In this document: positions 8,974-18,574 of the stretch, piece after piece
How the letters are laid out: every line of letters starts with the position of its first letter
Numbering within the stretch: the first letter of the stretch is position 1
Assembly: GCA_001579985.1 (NCBI GenBank)
Contig: LRSR01005019.1
Coordinates: forward strand, 17,501 to 44,328
DNA: 26,828 nucleotides
Source of the DNA: Hypsibius dujardini
Taxonomy: Eukaryota > Tardigrada > Eutardigrada > Parachela > Hypsibiidae
Reading direction: 5' to 3'
Made by a program: the position numbers and the translations under genes
The notes under the pieces: model-generated
Told to the model about the DNA's origin: nothing
The model's input: the letters and a program-made list of their open reading frames with translations, nothing else
The model's database searches: none

Positions 8974-9230
8974 TGTCTCTCCTTACGAAAAGGTGGGAAG
9001 TTGGATCGCATGGTCTGCAGGATGTGCGGCGCATACTTTTCCACGCAGGTCACCCGTTAAATCACCACTGTGCGCCGGATGACCAGGAGGAAGACTACGA
9101 AAACATAAGCGATGATGACGGGAATGCTGCTCACGTACCAGCGTCGCCCGAGGATATTCCTCTCATTTCTTATTTGACGGACTGGCTGCGAAGCGACCCC
9201 GTGGAAGACAGGCCCAATTTGAAGCGATAA

Positions 9231-9402
9231 AGATACATTTTACGTTTTTTTTTGTAATGGAAGGGGTCTTTGGTTTCTGACGTGAGAAACTGGAGATCTA
9301 CGGGGTGTTTAAAAAATTCTGAGGAACTCTAACGTCAGGGGAGAGGGTAGAGGATCGCATAATAAAAATTACCTCACCAACGGATGTTCCCTTATTGAAC
9401 TA
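9231..9402. other. Short non-genic interval ending at the TA target site
   Basis: A poly-T run at 9245 follows the last coding-like frame. The TA dinucleotide at 9401-9402 is the left target duplication of the MITE. Confidence 0.4.
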
Positions 9403-9583
9403 CTGTAGCGACGCGATTCTAGGGCGCAGCTGTAGCCACGCCCCCGGGCTGTTTGCCCACCACTCCGTCAGTAAGTTGCTTGATTGAAGACTGAGGCGCA
9501 TTTCAGTGGGCGGGTGGTGTTGTACACACACCTAGGACCAAATATACGGAAAACTCAGTTGCCTTAGGATCGCGCCGCTACAA
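9403..9583. mobile_element. TA-flanked MITE, copy 1 (181 bp)
   Basis: Starts CTGTAGCGACGCGATTCT and ends AGGATCGCGCCGCTACAA, which are inverted repeats of about 18 bp with a few mismatches. TA dinucleotides flank both ends, as in Tc1/mariner insertions. Internal blocks GCAGCTGTAGCCACGCC, CCACTCCGT and GATTGAAGACTGAGGCGCAT recur in the copy at 13305-13768. It has no coding capacity. Confidence 0.8.
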
Positions 9584-9844
9584 TAATTAAAATAATAAAC
9601 CGGCGACATTCTGCCTTCCAACTTTTATCGCCTAAGTTTCGTGAGTATACATTTTTTGCGAAGTAAAACAATTGTATGTTAATTACGGAACACTTTGGTT
9701 CTTTTCCCGAACCAATAAAAAAATGAACTTAAGACCATTTACTCCGTTTAAAAAAACTACAAACTTATAGAAGTTAAAAGTTTTTTAGATGACCAGAATA
9801 ATTGGGGATAAAAGAGGAGTTACTGAAACTTTTAGCCTGCTCTT
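9584..9844. other. Non-genic stretch between two elements
   Basis: AT-rich sequence without recognisable features. Confidence 0.4.
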
Positions 9845-10201
9845 CAGTACGAGGTAAAGGCTATTAACCAGCCCGTTTTAGAAATCGTAACTGAACCAGG
9901 CCAGCAGGTCAGCAGGTGGCGCACAAGTCGTTTTCAAAGGAAACGACGGCGAATTGGCACGTCTACCTGATTGCTTGCAAGATTCTCCATTGAGATTCTT
10001 CTCTTCCTTTTTTGTACCCAAATTCGAACCGCGAGGCTTAGGAACGAACTAAAATGGGTGAGAGAATCTTTCTATATGTTTCCAAGCTATCTGCTTTGAC
10101 ATGGCAGTACTGCAGCGCCGGGAAATCAACATTGCAAAAAACCGACCTGGTTAAGATAAGATTTCTAAAACGGCCTGGTTAATAGCCTTTACCTCGTACT
10201 G
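9845..10201. mobile_element. 357-bp element with 56-bp terminal inverted repeats
   Basis: The left arm 9845-9900 (CAGTACGAGGTAAAGGCTAT...) matches the reverse complement of 10146-10201 at 52 of 56 positions. The interior contains no transposase frame. No target duplication is visible. It lies 45 bp beyond the last homologous base of the METTL24-like fragment, where the catalytic half of that gene should continue. Confidence 0.75.
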
Positions 10202-10246
10202 TATTCCAAAACAAACTGAGTTTAGTATGAGGTATTCCAAACGTAC

Positions 10247-10722
10247 CTTTTTGTTTTGAATGCCGACTAATCGACGGATCGAAGGAGTGCACTTCACAGC
10301 CAAAGCTTTTGCAGCGCTTCATCAAAAGACCAGTCGTCGCGGATTCCGAAGGAGTACATCAGGCAATACCCCGTCACTGCGGCAATGCGTAACTTATGCA
10401 GACAGATCCAATAGCCTCCGTCGAGGAGGCTACCCACGGCCCACACTTCGCTGATGCCTTGCTTCACGCGACAGACCTTCTCCTGCAGGTTGTCGAGGAA
10501 AGCTACCCTGTCGGGGGAAAGTAGTCTTAAGACTTCGTGCGGTTTATAGGCCTTCCAGGACACCCAGAATGAGCAACACGCACGAAGGCCGGTTGCCGTA
10601 CAATTTAGGTTGACCGATGCCGTAGGAATCCAGTGGCGGTCGAAGAACAGACGATGGAGCAAGTCGTACAGCTGTGTTCTGTTATCGTCCTCTAACAGTT
10701 TCTCTGTATTTTGCGAAGGCAT
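10247..10722 (-). pseudogene. METTL24-like methyltransferase fragment, frameshifted and 3'-truncated
   Basis: From an ATG at 10722 the frame reads MPSQNTEKLLEDDNRTQLYD and then DLLHRLFFDRHWIP, LLDGGYWICL and YSFGIRDDWSFDEALQK, parallel to the intact gene at 25303-26289. One extra base near 10301-10308 then shifts the frame; in the new frame the match resumes as GCEVHSFDPSIS. A GTACGT donor-like site follows at 10246. The SAM-binding acidic loop (DVEGAEW in the intact copy) and everything after are absent between here and 9.2 kb. The frameshift and missing half make it a pseudogene, unless a distant 3' exon lies elsewhere, which the frameshift makes unlikely. Confidence 0.75.
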
Positions 10723-11480
10723 TGTAGCGAACAACCACAAAATCTTATCCGACTTATCTCCAGCATAATCAGGGGGGGGGGACAAAAGATTTTTTCAAAA
10801 CTCTGTCCAACATGCGACATATCGTTCCTGATAATATTAGATCATCTGGAGTTGTGAGATCTTATTTCCAGGATCGGTGGCTTGGCACTTTACAGAATTC
10901 TAAAAAGAGTTCTATCAATCAGTTTTGCATATTACAATTGTTGAATGTTTTTCCTACGGGGAGAGGGAACATTTTTCTGACCGAAATTGAAAGTGCTTCA
11001 TGCATCTACGGCGGGGTGCACTACTACGGCAGCTCAAGACACTGTATTTCCGCGATAGATAACGACAGCACACGGGTCACGTGACGTAATGGTTGCCCGT
11101 TGTACCCGTAAAGTTTGCCCCTTGGCTCACCATCCCAATCAATCAATCATTAGAAGCGTTATATCGTGTCACAATTCTTCATCTTCCGGTTCTGCAAAAG
11201 AGCTCTCGTTGAACAGACAAATGTCTAAAAAAGACTCCTCGTTCACATTTATACCATCTTCAACCGGCGCTTCAGATTTCTCTTGAGACACAGTACTGGA
11301 CGTAAGAAATGAACGTTTGACGCAGGCCGAGAGCACCGCATCCCAAGCCATCGAAACCATGTTGATAAAAATGTTGTCTACCAGGTTTGAGCAGATAACC
11401 TTTCTTGGTCCCTTTTATCGTTTCGGTGAGCACGTCTCCACTTGAGATACTCGCGTCTCATGCCGTCTTTGAATGGCTTA
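10723..11480. other. Non-genic stretch
   Basis: Contains a G10 run near 10771. A minus-strand frame at 11169-11360 lies downstream of the stop of the frame at 11481 and is probably 3' UTR or chance. Confidence 0.35.
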
Positions 11481-11877
11481 TTAACGCCCGACATCCAGAA
11501 ACTGCATTTTTCCTGTCATTCTAACCGGTACAAACACCTGCTGAACATTTCTCTCTCGGAGTAACTGCGCGCTGCTTTCTTTCTTGTGAACCGGAACCGA
11601 AACCTGGTCTCGCACTAAAACTCGCCGACTCTGTGAAGGTGGGAACGTGTAGGCAATCCGATCCAAATCCAAATCTTCCCGCCACCAAGCGCTCCTGGCA
11701 AATAAAAAAATCAATTACTAATACTAATATTAGTAAATTACACACACAAAGAAATCATATCAAGCAACCAATCAATGCGCTTACTTGGTATTTCTAACAA
11801 GGATATTTCCTGGGACAATCAAACCACCCAGGATTTTGCTGGACAGCGTTACAACGCCTGATTTAACGGAACAGGAA
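11481..11877 (-). CDS. Two-exon coding region of unknown family, 5' end not found
   Basis: I do not recognise this product. Exon 11785-11877 (upper end uncertain) reads SCSVKSGVVTLSSKILGG and GLIVPGNILVRNT and ends at a GTAAGC donor in phase 2. Exon 11481-11694 follows a TTTTATTTGCCAG acceptor, supplies the missing base, and reads SAWWREDLDLDRIAYTF, RVLVRDQVSVPVHKKESS and FVPVRMTGKMQFLDVGR, then TAA. The 90-nt intron and agreeing phases argue for a true gene. No ATG was found in frame, so at least one more 5' exon should lie above 11877. The GNILVRNT...SAWW stretch faintly recalls ribosomal protein bL27, but the rest does not follow that family, so I leave it unnamed. Confidence 0.45.
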
Positions 11878-11950
11878 CTGTCGCATTGCGTAGCAGATCA
11901 GATTTGATTTTGCAGATCGGGATCCTCAGACAACATCAAATAGTCAAAAC

Positions 11951-11991
11951 GGCAGACAGGCAGACAGGCAGACAAGCAGACAGGCAGACAT
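11951..11991. repeat. (GGCAGACA)n short tandem repeat
   Basis: Five units of GGCAGACA with one AGCAGACA variant, related to the CAGA tracts in DGAT1. Confidence 0.9.
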
Positions 11992-12946
11992 GAACCTAGT
12001 CAGAAAAAGAAACAAAAATGAAGACCCAACAGAAACCATACGAATAGATGGTAAAACAGAAGGACGAAGTAATCCACAACAACAAAAAAACCACAAGTAA
12101 TTATCCGAAGAAGCCATCATGCAAGAAATACTAAAATACGAACATATACTGTACTTGAAATCAAAGAATTAGAAGTTATACACATCTAGGGAGCTATATA
12201 GTTAATTTCATTAGACCGAAATCATACCCATTTAACAGCGCAAATTTCAAAATTATATGAATATTATTTTAAAATAGAAAATAGTTCATCAGAACCCTCA
12301 AAATTTTTAGCGAGTGTTCCCATGCATTCCTTCTTCAATCATATATTTCTATCCAGGATCGTCTGTTGCATATGTTTTGTCCAGCCAGCAGTCAGCCATT
12401 GTTGCGAATTAGAAAACTTTTTCCCATTTATTGGGCGTTCACAAATGAATAAGAGCTGTAGTTTTGGCGCACAGAATATCGAAAACGAAGAAAATTAATG
12501 GGGGCGTACTAGCGCAGACTTTATGATTTAAAGGGGAAAATGTATGTCCGTTTCGGTTCGAGGATAAAAAAATCAAGGTAATTGGTCGGTCAAGTTAGTC
12601 CTGCTCAATGCCATTTTATTTTTGCTAAATTGGAACTGTGATGAAACATCATCACAAATTTGACTATTCTTAAACTCTTTTATAGATTTCACGGTTCAGG
12701 AGGACTTTCTGTGCATAGTTAACCAAATAGTTCTCCAAGAATTCTTAACGAGCTTAGCCATCATCATAACAGATGATGTCTGTTCAACAGATAAATTGAT
12801 GTTTATTCATTTTAACAGAGTTTTGGACTAGAGACAGAAGATCAATACAACAAAAACAACAAAAGCTAGTTTTTCATACACAGAAACAAAAAAAAACAGA
12901 AACTTCCCGCTTCAAACTCAATTTGGAATCGATTGAGTCGATTGAG
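11992..12946. other. Non-genic AT-rich stretch
   Basis: No frame, RNA gene or repeat recognised. A Lys/Asn/Gln-rich plus-strand reading from 11990 to 12100 is broken by stops. Confidence 0.4.
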
Positions 12947-13037
12947 AATCGATTTGCTTCAGCGGAATTGTTTTGATATTAGGTGGCACAGCTATGGGTA
13001 AGTTTCGACCGCGACCGGAAACTTCCGCTTGATATTA
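12947..13037 (+). repeat. Dispersed 91-bp repeat, copy 1
   Basis: Matches 26738-26828 in the same orientation without gaps, about 80 of 91 identical by hand count, including TCAGCGGAATTGTTTT and CGGAAACTTCCGCTTGATAT. Upstream similarity continues, but this copy has a local duplication around GAATCGATTGAG. Confidence 0.85.
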
Positions 13038-13198
13038 CGGCAATAACACCCAGCTCAACCCCCATGGCATAAAAAGAAACGGCTTTGCGTATGTGGATCT
13101 CTAAATTGAATTTGGTGACATCGTTAAAAAATTTGAGATAACCTTTTCTGGAAATGGGAGTTTTTCAGGCAATATGAGTAAATGAATGAAAATATGAA

Positions 13199-13286
13199 TG
13201 GTCCCCCACAATTCCGTTTGAGATGGAGAAGATCGGAGAATATTCCTATTGCGACAGCTACTTTAATGCTTAACGTTGATTGATTG
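13199..13286 (+). repeat. Inverted partner of 14098-14193
   Basis: GGTCCCCCACAATTCCGTTT and the next 60 bases are the reverse complement of 14098-14193, with few mismatches and one gap of about 10 nt. Both copies read WSPTIPFEMEKIGE on their own sense strand, so a piece of coding-like sequence has been duplicated in inverted orientation. Confidence 0.8.
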
Positions 13287-13304
13287 ATTAAACACAGTAA
13301 AATA

Positions 13305-13768
13305 CTGTAGCGACGCTATTTAAGGTGCAGCTGTAGCCACGCCTCCGGGTTGTTTGCTCGCCACTCCGTTTGAACTTTTCTAAATAATTTATTTCAAGTA
13401 TTCACCGTTAAAAATCTATCGCTTCTGTTTAAACTGCTCGAATTTTTTTTAATGAAAACCGAAGAAGTACAATTTCGAAGCGCTGATCTCTGCCTCATCG
13501 ATTGTCTCATAATCAGCTAAAATTTACCAGAGCGGAGAAAATTTGAGAGCCTAATCTCCGTCGGTGGCTAACGTAGGAGCCTTTTTTTTCTGGTCGATTG
13601 ATCTCTTGATTGAAAACTTTTGAAGATCACTGAGCATGTGGGCAGTTAGTAAATTGCTTGATTGAAGACTGAGGCGCATTACCTGGGTACGTAGTTTTGT
13701 ACGCACACCTGAGGCCATATGTATGGAAAACTCAGTTTGAGTTGCGCATTAGAATCGCGTCGCTACAG
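13305..13768. mobile_element. TA-flanked MITE, copy 2 (464 bp)
   Basis: Starts CTGTAGCGACGC and ends GCGTCGCTACAG, flanked on both sides by TA. It shares all blocks of copy 1 (9403-9583) but has about 273 extra bases, roughly 13370-13642, between CCACTCCGT and the TTGCTTGATTGAAGACTGAG block. Either copy 1 lost this segment or copy 2 gained it. The extra segment has no coding capacity. Confidence 0.85.
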
Positions 13769-13837
13769 TAGTGTTTATTAACGAAATGTTTCATCAGCAA
13801 TCTTCTCCACTCCACCAAATCGCGAATAGGAATTTAA

Positions 13838-14306
13838 TTATCGGTTGATTGTCTGATGATTTTGACAGACTTGCTGTTCGAGATTTTGCAAAATCTTGTC
13901 GTTGTGGTATACTGCTGTTGTTTTATCCGTTTCGGTTGGTGTATCAATATTATCTACATTAACTGTTATTGGAACAGATTTGAAGATGCCGGTTACCGTT
14001 TCTGTGGGCCCGACTCGTTTGTCAAATGATTTGCGCATCGACTTTTGTTTGCCTGAACCGTTAAATGGGTAAACGAACAAAATATTTTTTTGTAATTTAA
14101 TCAATCAACGCTATTGTGAAAGCATTAAAGTGGCTGTCGCAATAGGAATCTTCTCCGATTTTCTCCATCTCAAACGGAATTGTGGGGGACCAGTTATATT
14201 TTCTAAAATCATGGTTTGATAGCATGTATCCATAAAAAAAGTTGGGCCCGATCTCAGACTGGCACAGGTAAATATTCCCTTGTAAGCGAGTAGGACACTC
14301 AGTCAC
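13838..14306 (-). CDS. Hypothetical coding-like region, two overlapping frames
   Basis: Not recognised. The upper frame (14097-14306) reads CPTRLQGNIYLCQSEIGPNF, then YNWSPTIPFEMEKIGEDSYC, and stops at the end of a GATT repeat. The second frame starts in the same bases and runs to 13838 (KSVPITVNVDNIDTPTETDK). Composition and Cys spacing look protein-like. Because part of the first frame is repeated in inverted orientation at 13199-13286, this may be debris of a repeat family and not a host gene. Confidence 0.25.
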
Positions 14307-14503
14307 TGGTGGAAGCGCTTAGCAACTGGTCAGTACTCTTATCCCTCACACTAGGGTTTTATCGAAATTGCGGAAGTTCAAAGTTAGAAATTCCAACTTG
14401 AAACTGGGACGTTATTCCAAGTTTCACCCTAGATGACGCTATTGTCTGGTACTATAATAACGGTATCAATGGCCACTACCGTCCAATGAAAAAAAAATTT
14501 ATT
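14307..14503. other. Short non-genic interval
   Basis: Contains a palindrome-like pair GTTCAAAGTTAGAAATTCC / CCAACTTGAAACTGGG region near 14377-14424. No gene seen. Confidence 0.3.
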
Positions 14504-14942
14504 GCTATTGCGCAATTAATTTTACATCATTAGATTGTTTCAGTGCTAACAAGTATATCACGGGATTCACGGCTTCAAATAAATGCACCTCGCTAGGTCG
14601 ACATCATATTTAATTGGTGAAGGGAGATCGACAGTTTAGTGGTGCTAAATTTGTATTCTACGTCTGTTAAACTGGCAACCGAAACTTATAAGTCTGCCCC
14701 AATAGACTACTCAGACAGCCAGTTCTCAGTTCTTCATACATGAATGTTGGCCAAAGTGAATGTTCCTCCAGATGTTGAATAGATACGTAATGAACTCCAA
14801 AGCGGTAACGAGTCTTTCAAAATGGGGGGGGGGAGCAATTACTGCTCCGAAAAGATAAGAAAACCTGGGGGGCAGTGTACATTTTTAACAAACTAAAAAC
14901 TGCAGGAGGCGGTCGTTTATCAAGTTTTGAGCTCATCACCGG

Positions 14943-16028
14943 TAGACTCTTTACGGGGCCAAAATTTGAAGAAACCCAATTTAGACCAGATGCTCGAGGA
15001 AAGTACTCATGATATCTCCCAAAATGACCAGTAAAGATAATAGCCGTGCCGTCCGTTTTTACTTCAATGTCCTAAACAGCATTCAAAAGGTTTGCTTAGT
15101 GCCTACGATATTTTCGTCCGAAACGCGAGTATCCTGCAAACCCGTTATCATAGATAAACCTAGAACGAGTCAATCGCCACATGTTCGCATCCCTATAACC
15201 AAGCACTAACGGGTTCATTGCACTAATAATGTGAGTTCTGGATACTACCGTAGGTACAGGCACTATTCAATGTGTGCCACTTTGACCAGTTGGCTTTCTG
15301 TTATTTGTTGTTGACCCACAACTCAAGCCTTATCATGGCCATCACGCATTGGATATTCCAGTTCAACAACATTCATAATAAAAGCAACCGTGCTCTTATC
15401 CACGGGACTTACTACTACCAGATAAAATCCTACCAGACTAGAACGTGTTTGCAAGAACGATGACTCTTTCTCGATCCTATTTTCTATCCTCACATAAAGT
15501 GAGCAAACGAAATATAAGCATGTGCATTCGTTGCCCGTCGCAATACTCCACGCATACATAGTAGGGTTTATATATTATACCGAATAATACCGAATAATAT
15601 ATCGTACCGGCTTGCATCACTCGCTGTCGCTAAATGTAAAATATCTTCCGCAAGAGGTTGTACTGACGCCTTAGCTTCGCGCACTGCAAGAGCATTACTT
15701 CGTCATCCTAGCCCGGGGTGCACGTAAGCTCATGCGCGGATCCATAAGTCCAACTTTAAGGTGGGTTTACTTCTACTGCTCAAAGCTAATGCGTCATTAC
15801 AGTATCTTTCCTCACGACTCGACTCTTCCAACGCAACCGTAGCCATAAATAGATTCTCTGCTCACGTTGTCTTGGGTCTGGCAATGCTGACCGGCAAGTC
15901 CAACTTATTCATTATTAGGATTTTTTTTGGTATTCACATTCTCGGGGGGGAGGGGGGGGGTATACCATACGGGTACGGCAGATAACATTTTGAATGCACC
16001 GATGATCACGAAGTTCTCATATGTTCCC
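14943..16028. other. Centre of the foldback element, no gene seen
   Basis: Short unsupported frames only. A G-rich run of GGGGGGG and GGGGGGGGG lies at 15944-15960. Confidence 0.35.
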
Positions 16029-16288
16029 TTAAGTGGGAGAAAAATTATCATGACCAATCAAAATAAAAATCATAATAATATCAAATTAATAATTACATTG
16101 ACATAATTTATTTTAATTGTCACTTTCTGTACTTGTACTACTGTTGACCAACAATTTTCCGGTTATCTTCTTCTCACTATCCCTTAATTGAGCAAAAAAA
16201 TTATCATAGCCAATCAAAATCAAAGTCATAATAACATCAAATGAATTTCAAATTAAAAATGACATTGACATAATTTATTTTTAATTTA
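16029..16288 (+). repeat. Imperfect direct repeat of about 100 bp, two copies
   Basis: Copies at about 16029-16121 and 16184-16288 share AAAAATTATCAT, CCAATCAAAAT, AATATCAAAT-type and ATTGACATAATTTATTTT blocks. The period is about 155 bp. Confidence 0.75.
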
Positions 16289-16553
16289 TTTCGTCCTGCC
16301 TACAAGCGTCACGTCACTACACAAATATTTGAATTCAATAAAACAAGTAATGAGCTAAAAAATTAATAAACGGCCGCCTTCTGCAGTTTTATTTTGTAAA
16401 AAATATGCACTGTCCCGTCTCCCCCAGTTTTAATATCTTTTCAGAGCAGTAATTTGCTCCCCTCTTTTGAAAAACTCATTACGGCGCTGGAGTCTATTAT
16501 CCAGTTTCAACATCTAGAGGAACATTCACAGCGGCCAACAATCATGTATGAAG

Positions 16554-17586
16554 TAGTGTTTTTTTAATACCTCTTTTTTCACTCAATTAAAATATATTAC
16601 TATATATTTGCCCAAGAAATAATTTAAATTACTTTCTAATTTAATAAAAAAAAATTGGGCGCTGTATTATAATATATTAATACAATTAAAATTCTTCAAG
16701 ATTTTATATTAAAATATATTAATATTTTCAACGTTAAAAAATATTCAATGTATAGGATTTTTTAGCCAACTAGCCAGCGGAACTGAAGATTAACAGAAAC
16801 CGCTGATACGACACCACGTACTAATTTTCGCAAAAATTAATAAGCTACCAGAAGAGAGAGGCACTCGTACATACAATATACAGTACTCAGTACTGAATAT
16901 GTACCGGAAATACAGAATTTATAATCTCGATAGTCTACTCTTAGTTGGTCGTGGCATGGCCTTTGCCAGATTCTCCTGCCTCTTCGTCCGATATCAAAAT
17001 AGCATCCAATGTCGGTTTCTTTCGTTTGACAATTATTTCGCCAATATTAACCATGATAAAAAGCTACTAAGTCTTCGAAGACCTCAAATGAAAGTGAAGA
17101 ACTTCTCCAAATCTAAAGTCAAACTCACGCTACATTTGAGTGCTTCGCGGTTTCAAGCAATCAACGAAGGCAATGGCTGACAGACACTCATACTAAATTA
17201 CTTGAACGCACACGTGCCGATTTAATACGCAACAATCACGTGACCAGTTCACGTTTCATGAGATACACTGACATGTCATATGTACTGCACTGAACTGAAC
17301 TCTTTTGAATTGAACGAGGACCGATTTCAATTGTCAATTAAAATATCAGGGCCAATTTTTAATATATTAAAATGAAAACAAGTTATTTAATATATTAATA
17401 TTGAAACGGTTGCAATTCTAATATTCAAATTAATAACTTACCGGCAGCTGATGTTTTAATTACTTTTTAATTTAATATCCTCTTCACAAAAACATTTAAT
17501 TTAATATTTTAATACATTAATTAAAATTCAAAAAGCCGAAAATAGGGGTATTTTAATATGTCTATTAATATATTAAAAAAACACTA
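16554..17586. mobile_element. Non-autonomous hAT-type element, 1,033 bp, intact ends
   Basis: Terminal inverted repeats are TAGTGTTTTTTTAATA at the left and its exact reverse complement at the right. The 8-bp duplication GTATGAAG lies directly outside both ends (16546-16553 and 17587-17594). An 8-bp duplication and TAGTG-like ends are hallmarks of the hAT superfamily. Subterminal regions are rich in ATATTAA/TTAATATATT motifs, which could be transposase-binding repeats. An internal 93-residue frame (16899-17180) resembles no transposase, so the element must depend on a partner. It inserted into the right arm of the older foldback element. Confidence 0.85.
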
Positions 17587-17826
17587 GTATGAAGCATTGA
17601 GAACTCGCCGTCTGACTTTAAGTAGTCTATTGGGCAAACTAATAAATTTTGATTACCCGTTCAATAGACGTGGAATACAAATTTTAGTAACAATATACTG
17701 TTAATATCCGTTCACTGATTAAATTATGATGTCGGCTTCATTTGGAGACATACGGTTATTCAAGGAACGATACGAATAAAGCTAGTTCATACACAATGTC
17801 AAAACTAATAATTTCTGGTAATGCCT

Positions 17827-18574
17827 TCTTCGCATTCGCAGCAATGTTTCCTCAAATTTCGAATCAGCATTATTTTGCTAAAACATGTTGGTTTTTTGGT
17901 AAACTGTTCTTCAAACACACACGCCACGAACGTGCAACGAATCGGTGTGAAACAGTGCGTCCTTCTTGTCGACCGGGCCGCGTTAATCGACGTTAAAACA
18001 CTGACGGTTGTGAAAATTCCGGTGAGTGAAAACGCGGGTGTAAATTTTGGGAAAGGCCAAATTCGACCAATTTTGCGATATTGCTAGGGTCAGCCATCAG
18101 ATAGTATTTGATACACTTGAGCATAAGGATAGGACCGTTAACTGAAGCTGGCGTTGAACAATAGTTTTGTTACGTCTTCTTGACCAGGTTCTGTGCAACG
18201 GTAAACACCCCGTCGAAAATCGCGTACAGTGACGGGCTTCACAGAAGATGCATCTTCTCAAAGGAGTATGGCATCCTCTGCGTATCCATGATTGCGGGAC
18301 GAATTGTAGTCGTAGTGGTTGCTTTTTGCTGTATTTCAAATCGTTTAGGTCTGTTTGGTCGTGTGTTTCCCATATTGAATAACAGTGATTGAATACCGTA
18401 TTCAATATTGTAATGTATTGTTCACGCAATGTACAATACGGTATACAATATATATACGGTATTGTATCAGGTTGCAATACAATGTTCAATCAATACTAAA
18501 TGAATAATCGATATTCAGTAATCGGTACATTTGTAGAGCGCGTTTCAGTGCTGGCTTTTTTTGTGCGTCATTCA
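17827..18574. other. No confident gene; palindrome-rich AT cluster
   Basis: A plus-strand frame ending ALIDVKTLTVVKIP before a GTGAGT site (about 17920-18022) is coding-like but isolated. Between 18385 and 18500 there are several overlapping quasi-palindromes, such as TTGAATACCGTATTCAA and ACAATACGGTATACAATATA. Confidence 0.3.

Larger units (their letters stand above)
14504..17826. mobile_element. Large foldback-like element with arms of about 440 bp
   Basis: The left arm, about 14504-14942, matches the reverse complement of a right arm about 16340-17826 at roughly 70-80 percent. Anchors include CCCAATAGACTACT (14699) against AGTAGTCTATTGGG (17620), GAACATTC beside a CATACATG-type motif (14737, 16520), and CAATTACTGCTC (14837) against GAGCAGTAATTTG (16444). 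The right arm is interrupted at 16554-17586 by a hAT element; removing it restores colinearity. The centre, about 14943-16339, has no transposase that I can recognise. Outer boundaries are approximate and no target duplication was found. Confidence 0.65.

Noticed and set aside
11785-11877. Mitochondrial ribosomal protein bL27 as identity of the 11.5-11.9 kb gene
   Set aside because: Only a short GNI-x-VR-like similarity; the HPG and later bL27m blocks are missing.
18385-18500. Candidate replication origin or regulatory cluster of ATACCGTATT palindromes
   Set aside because: The symmetry is partly imperfect and typical of AT-rich slippage; nothing else supports a function.
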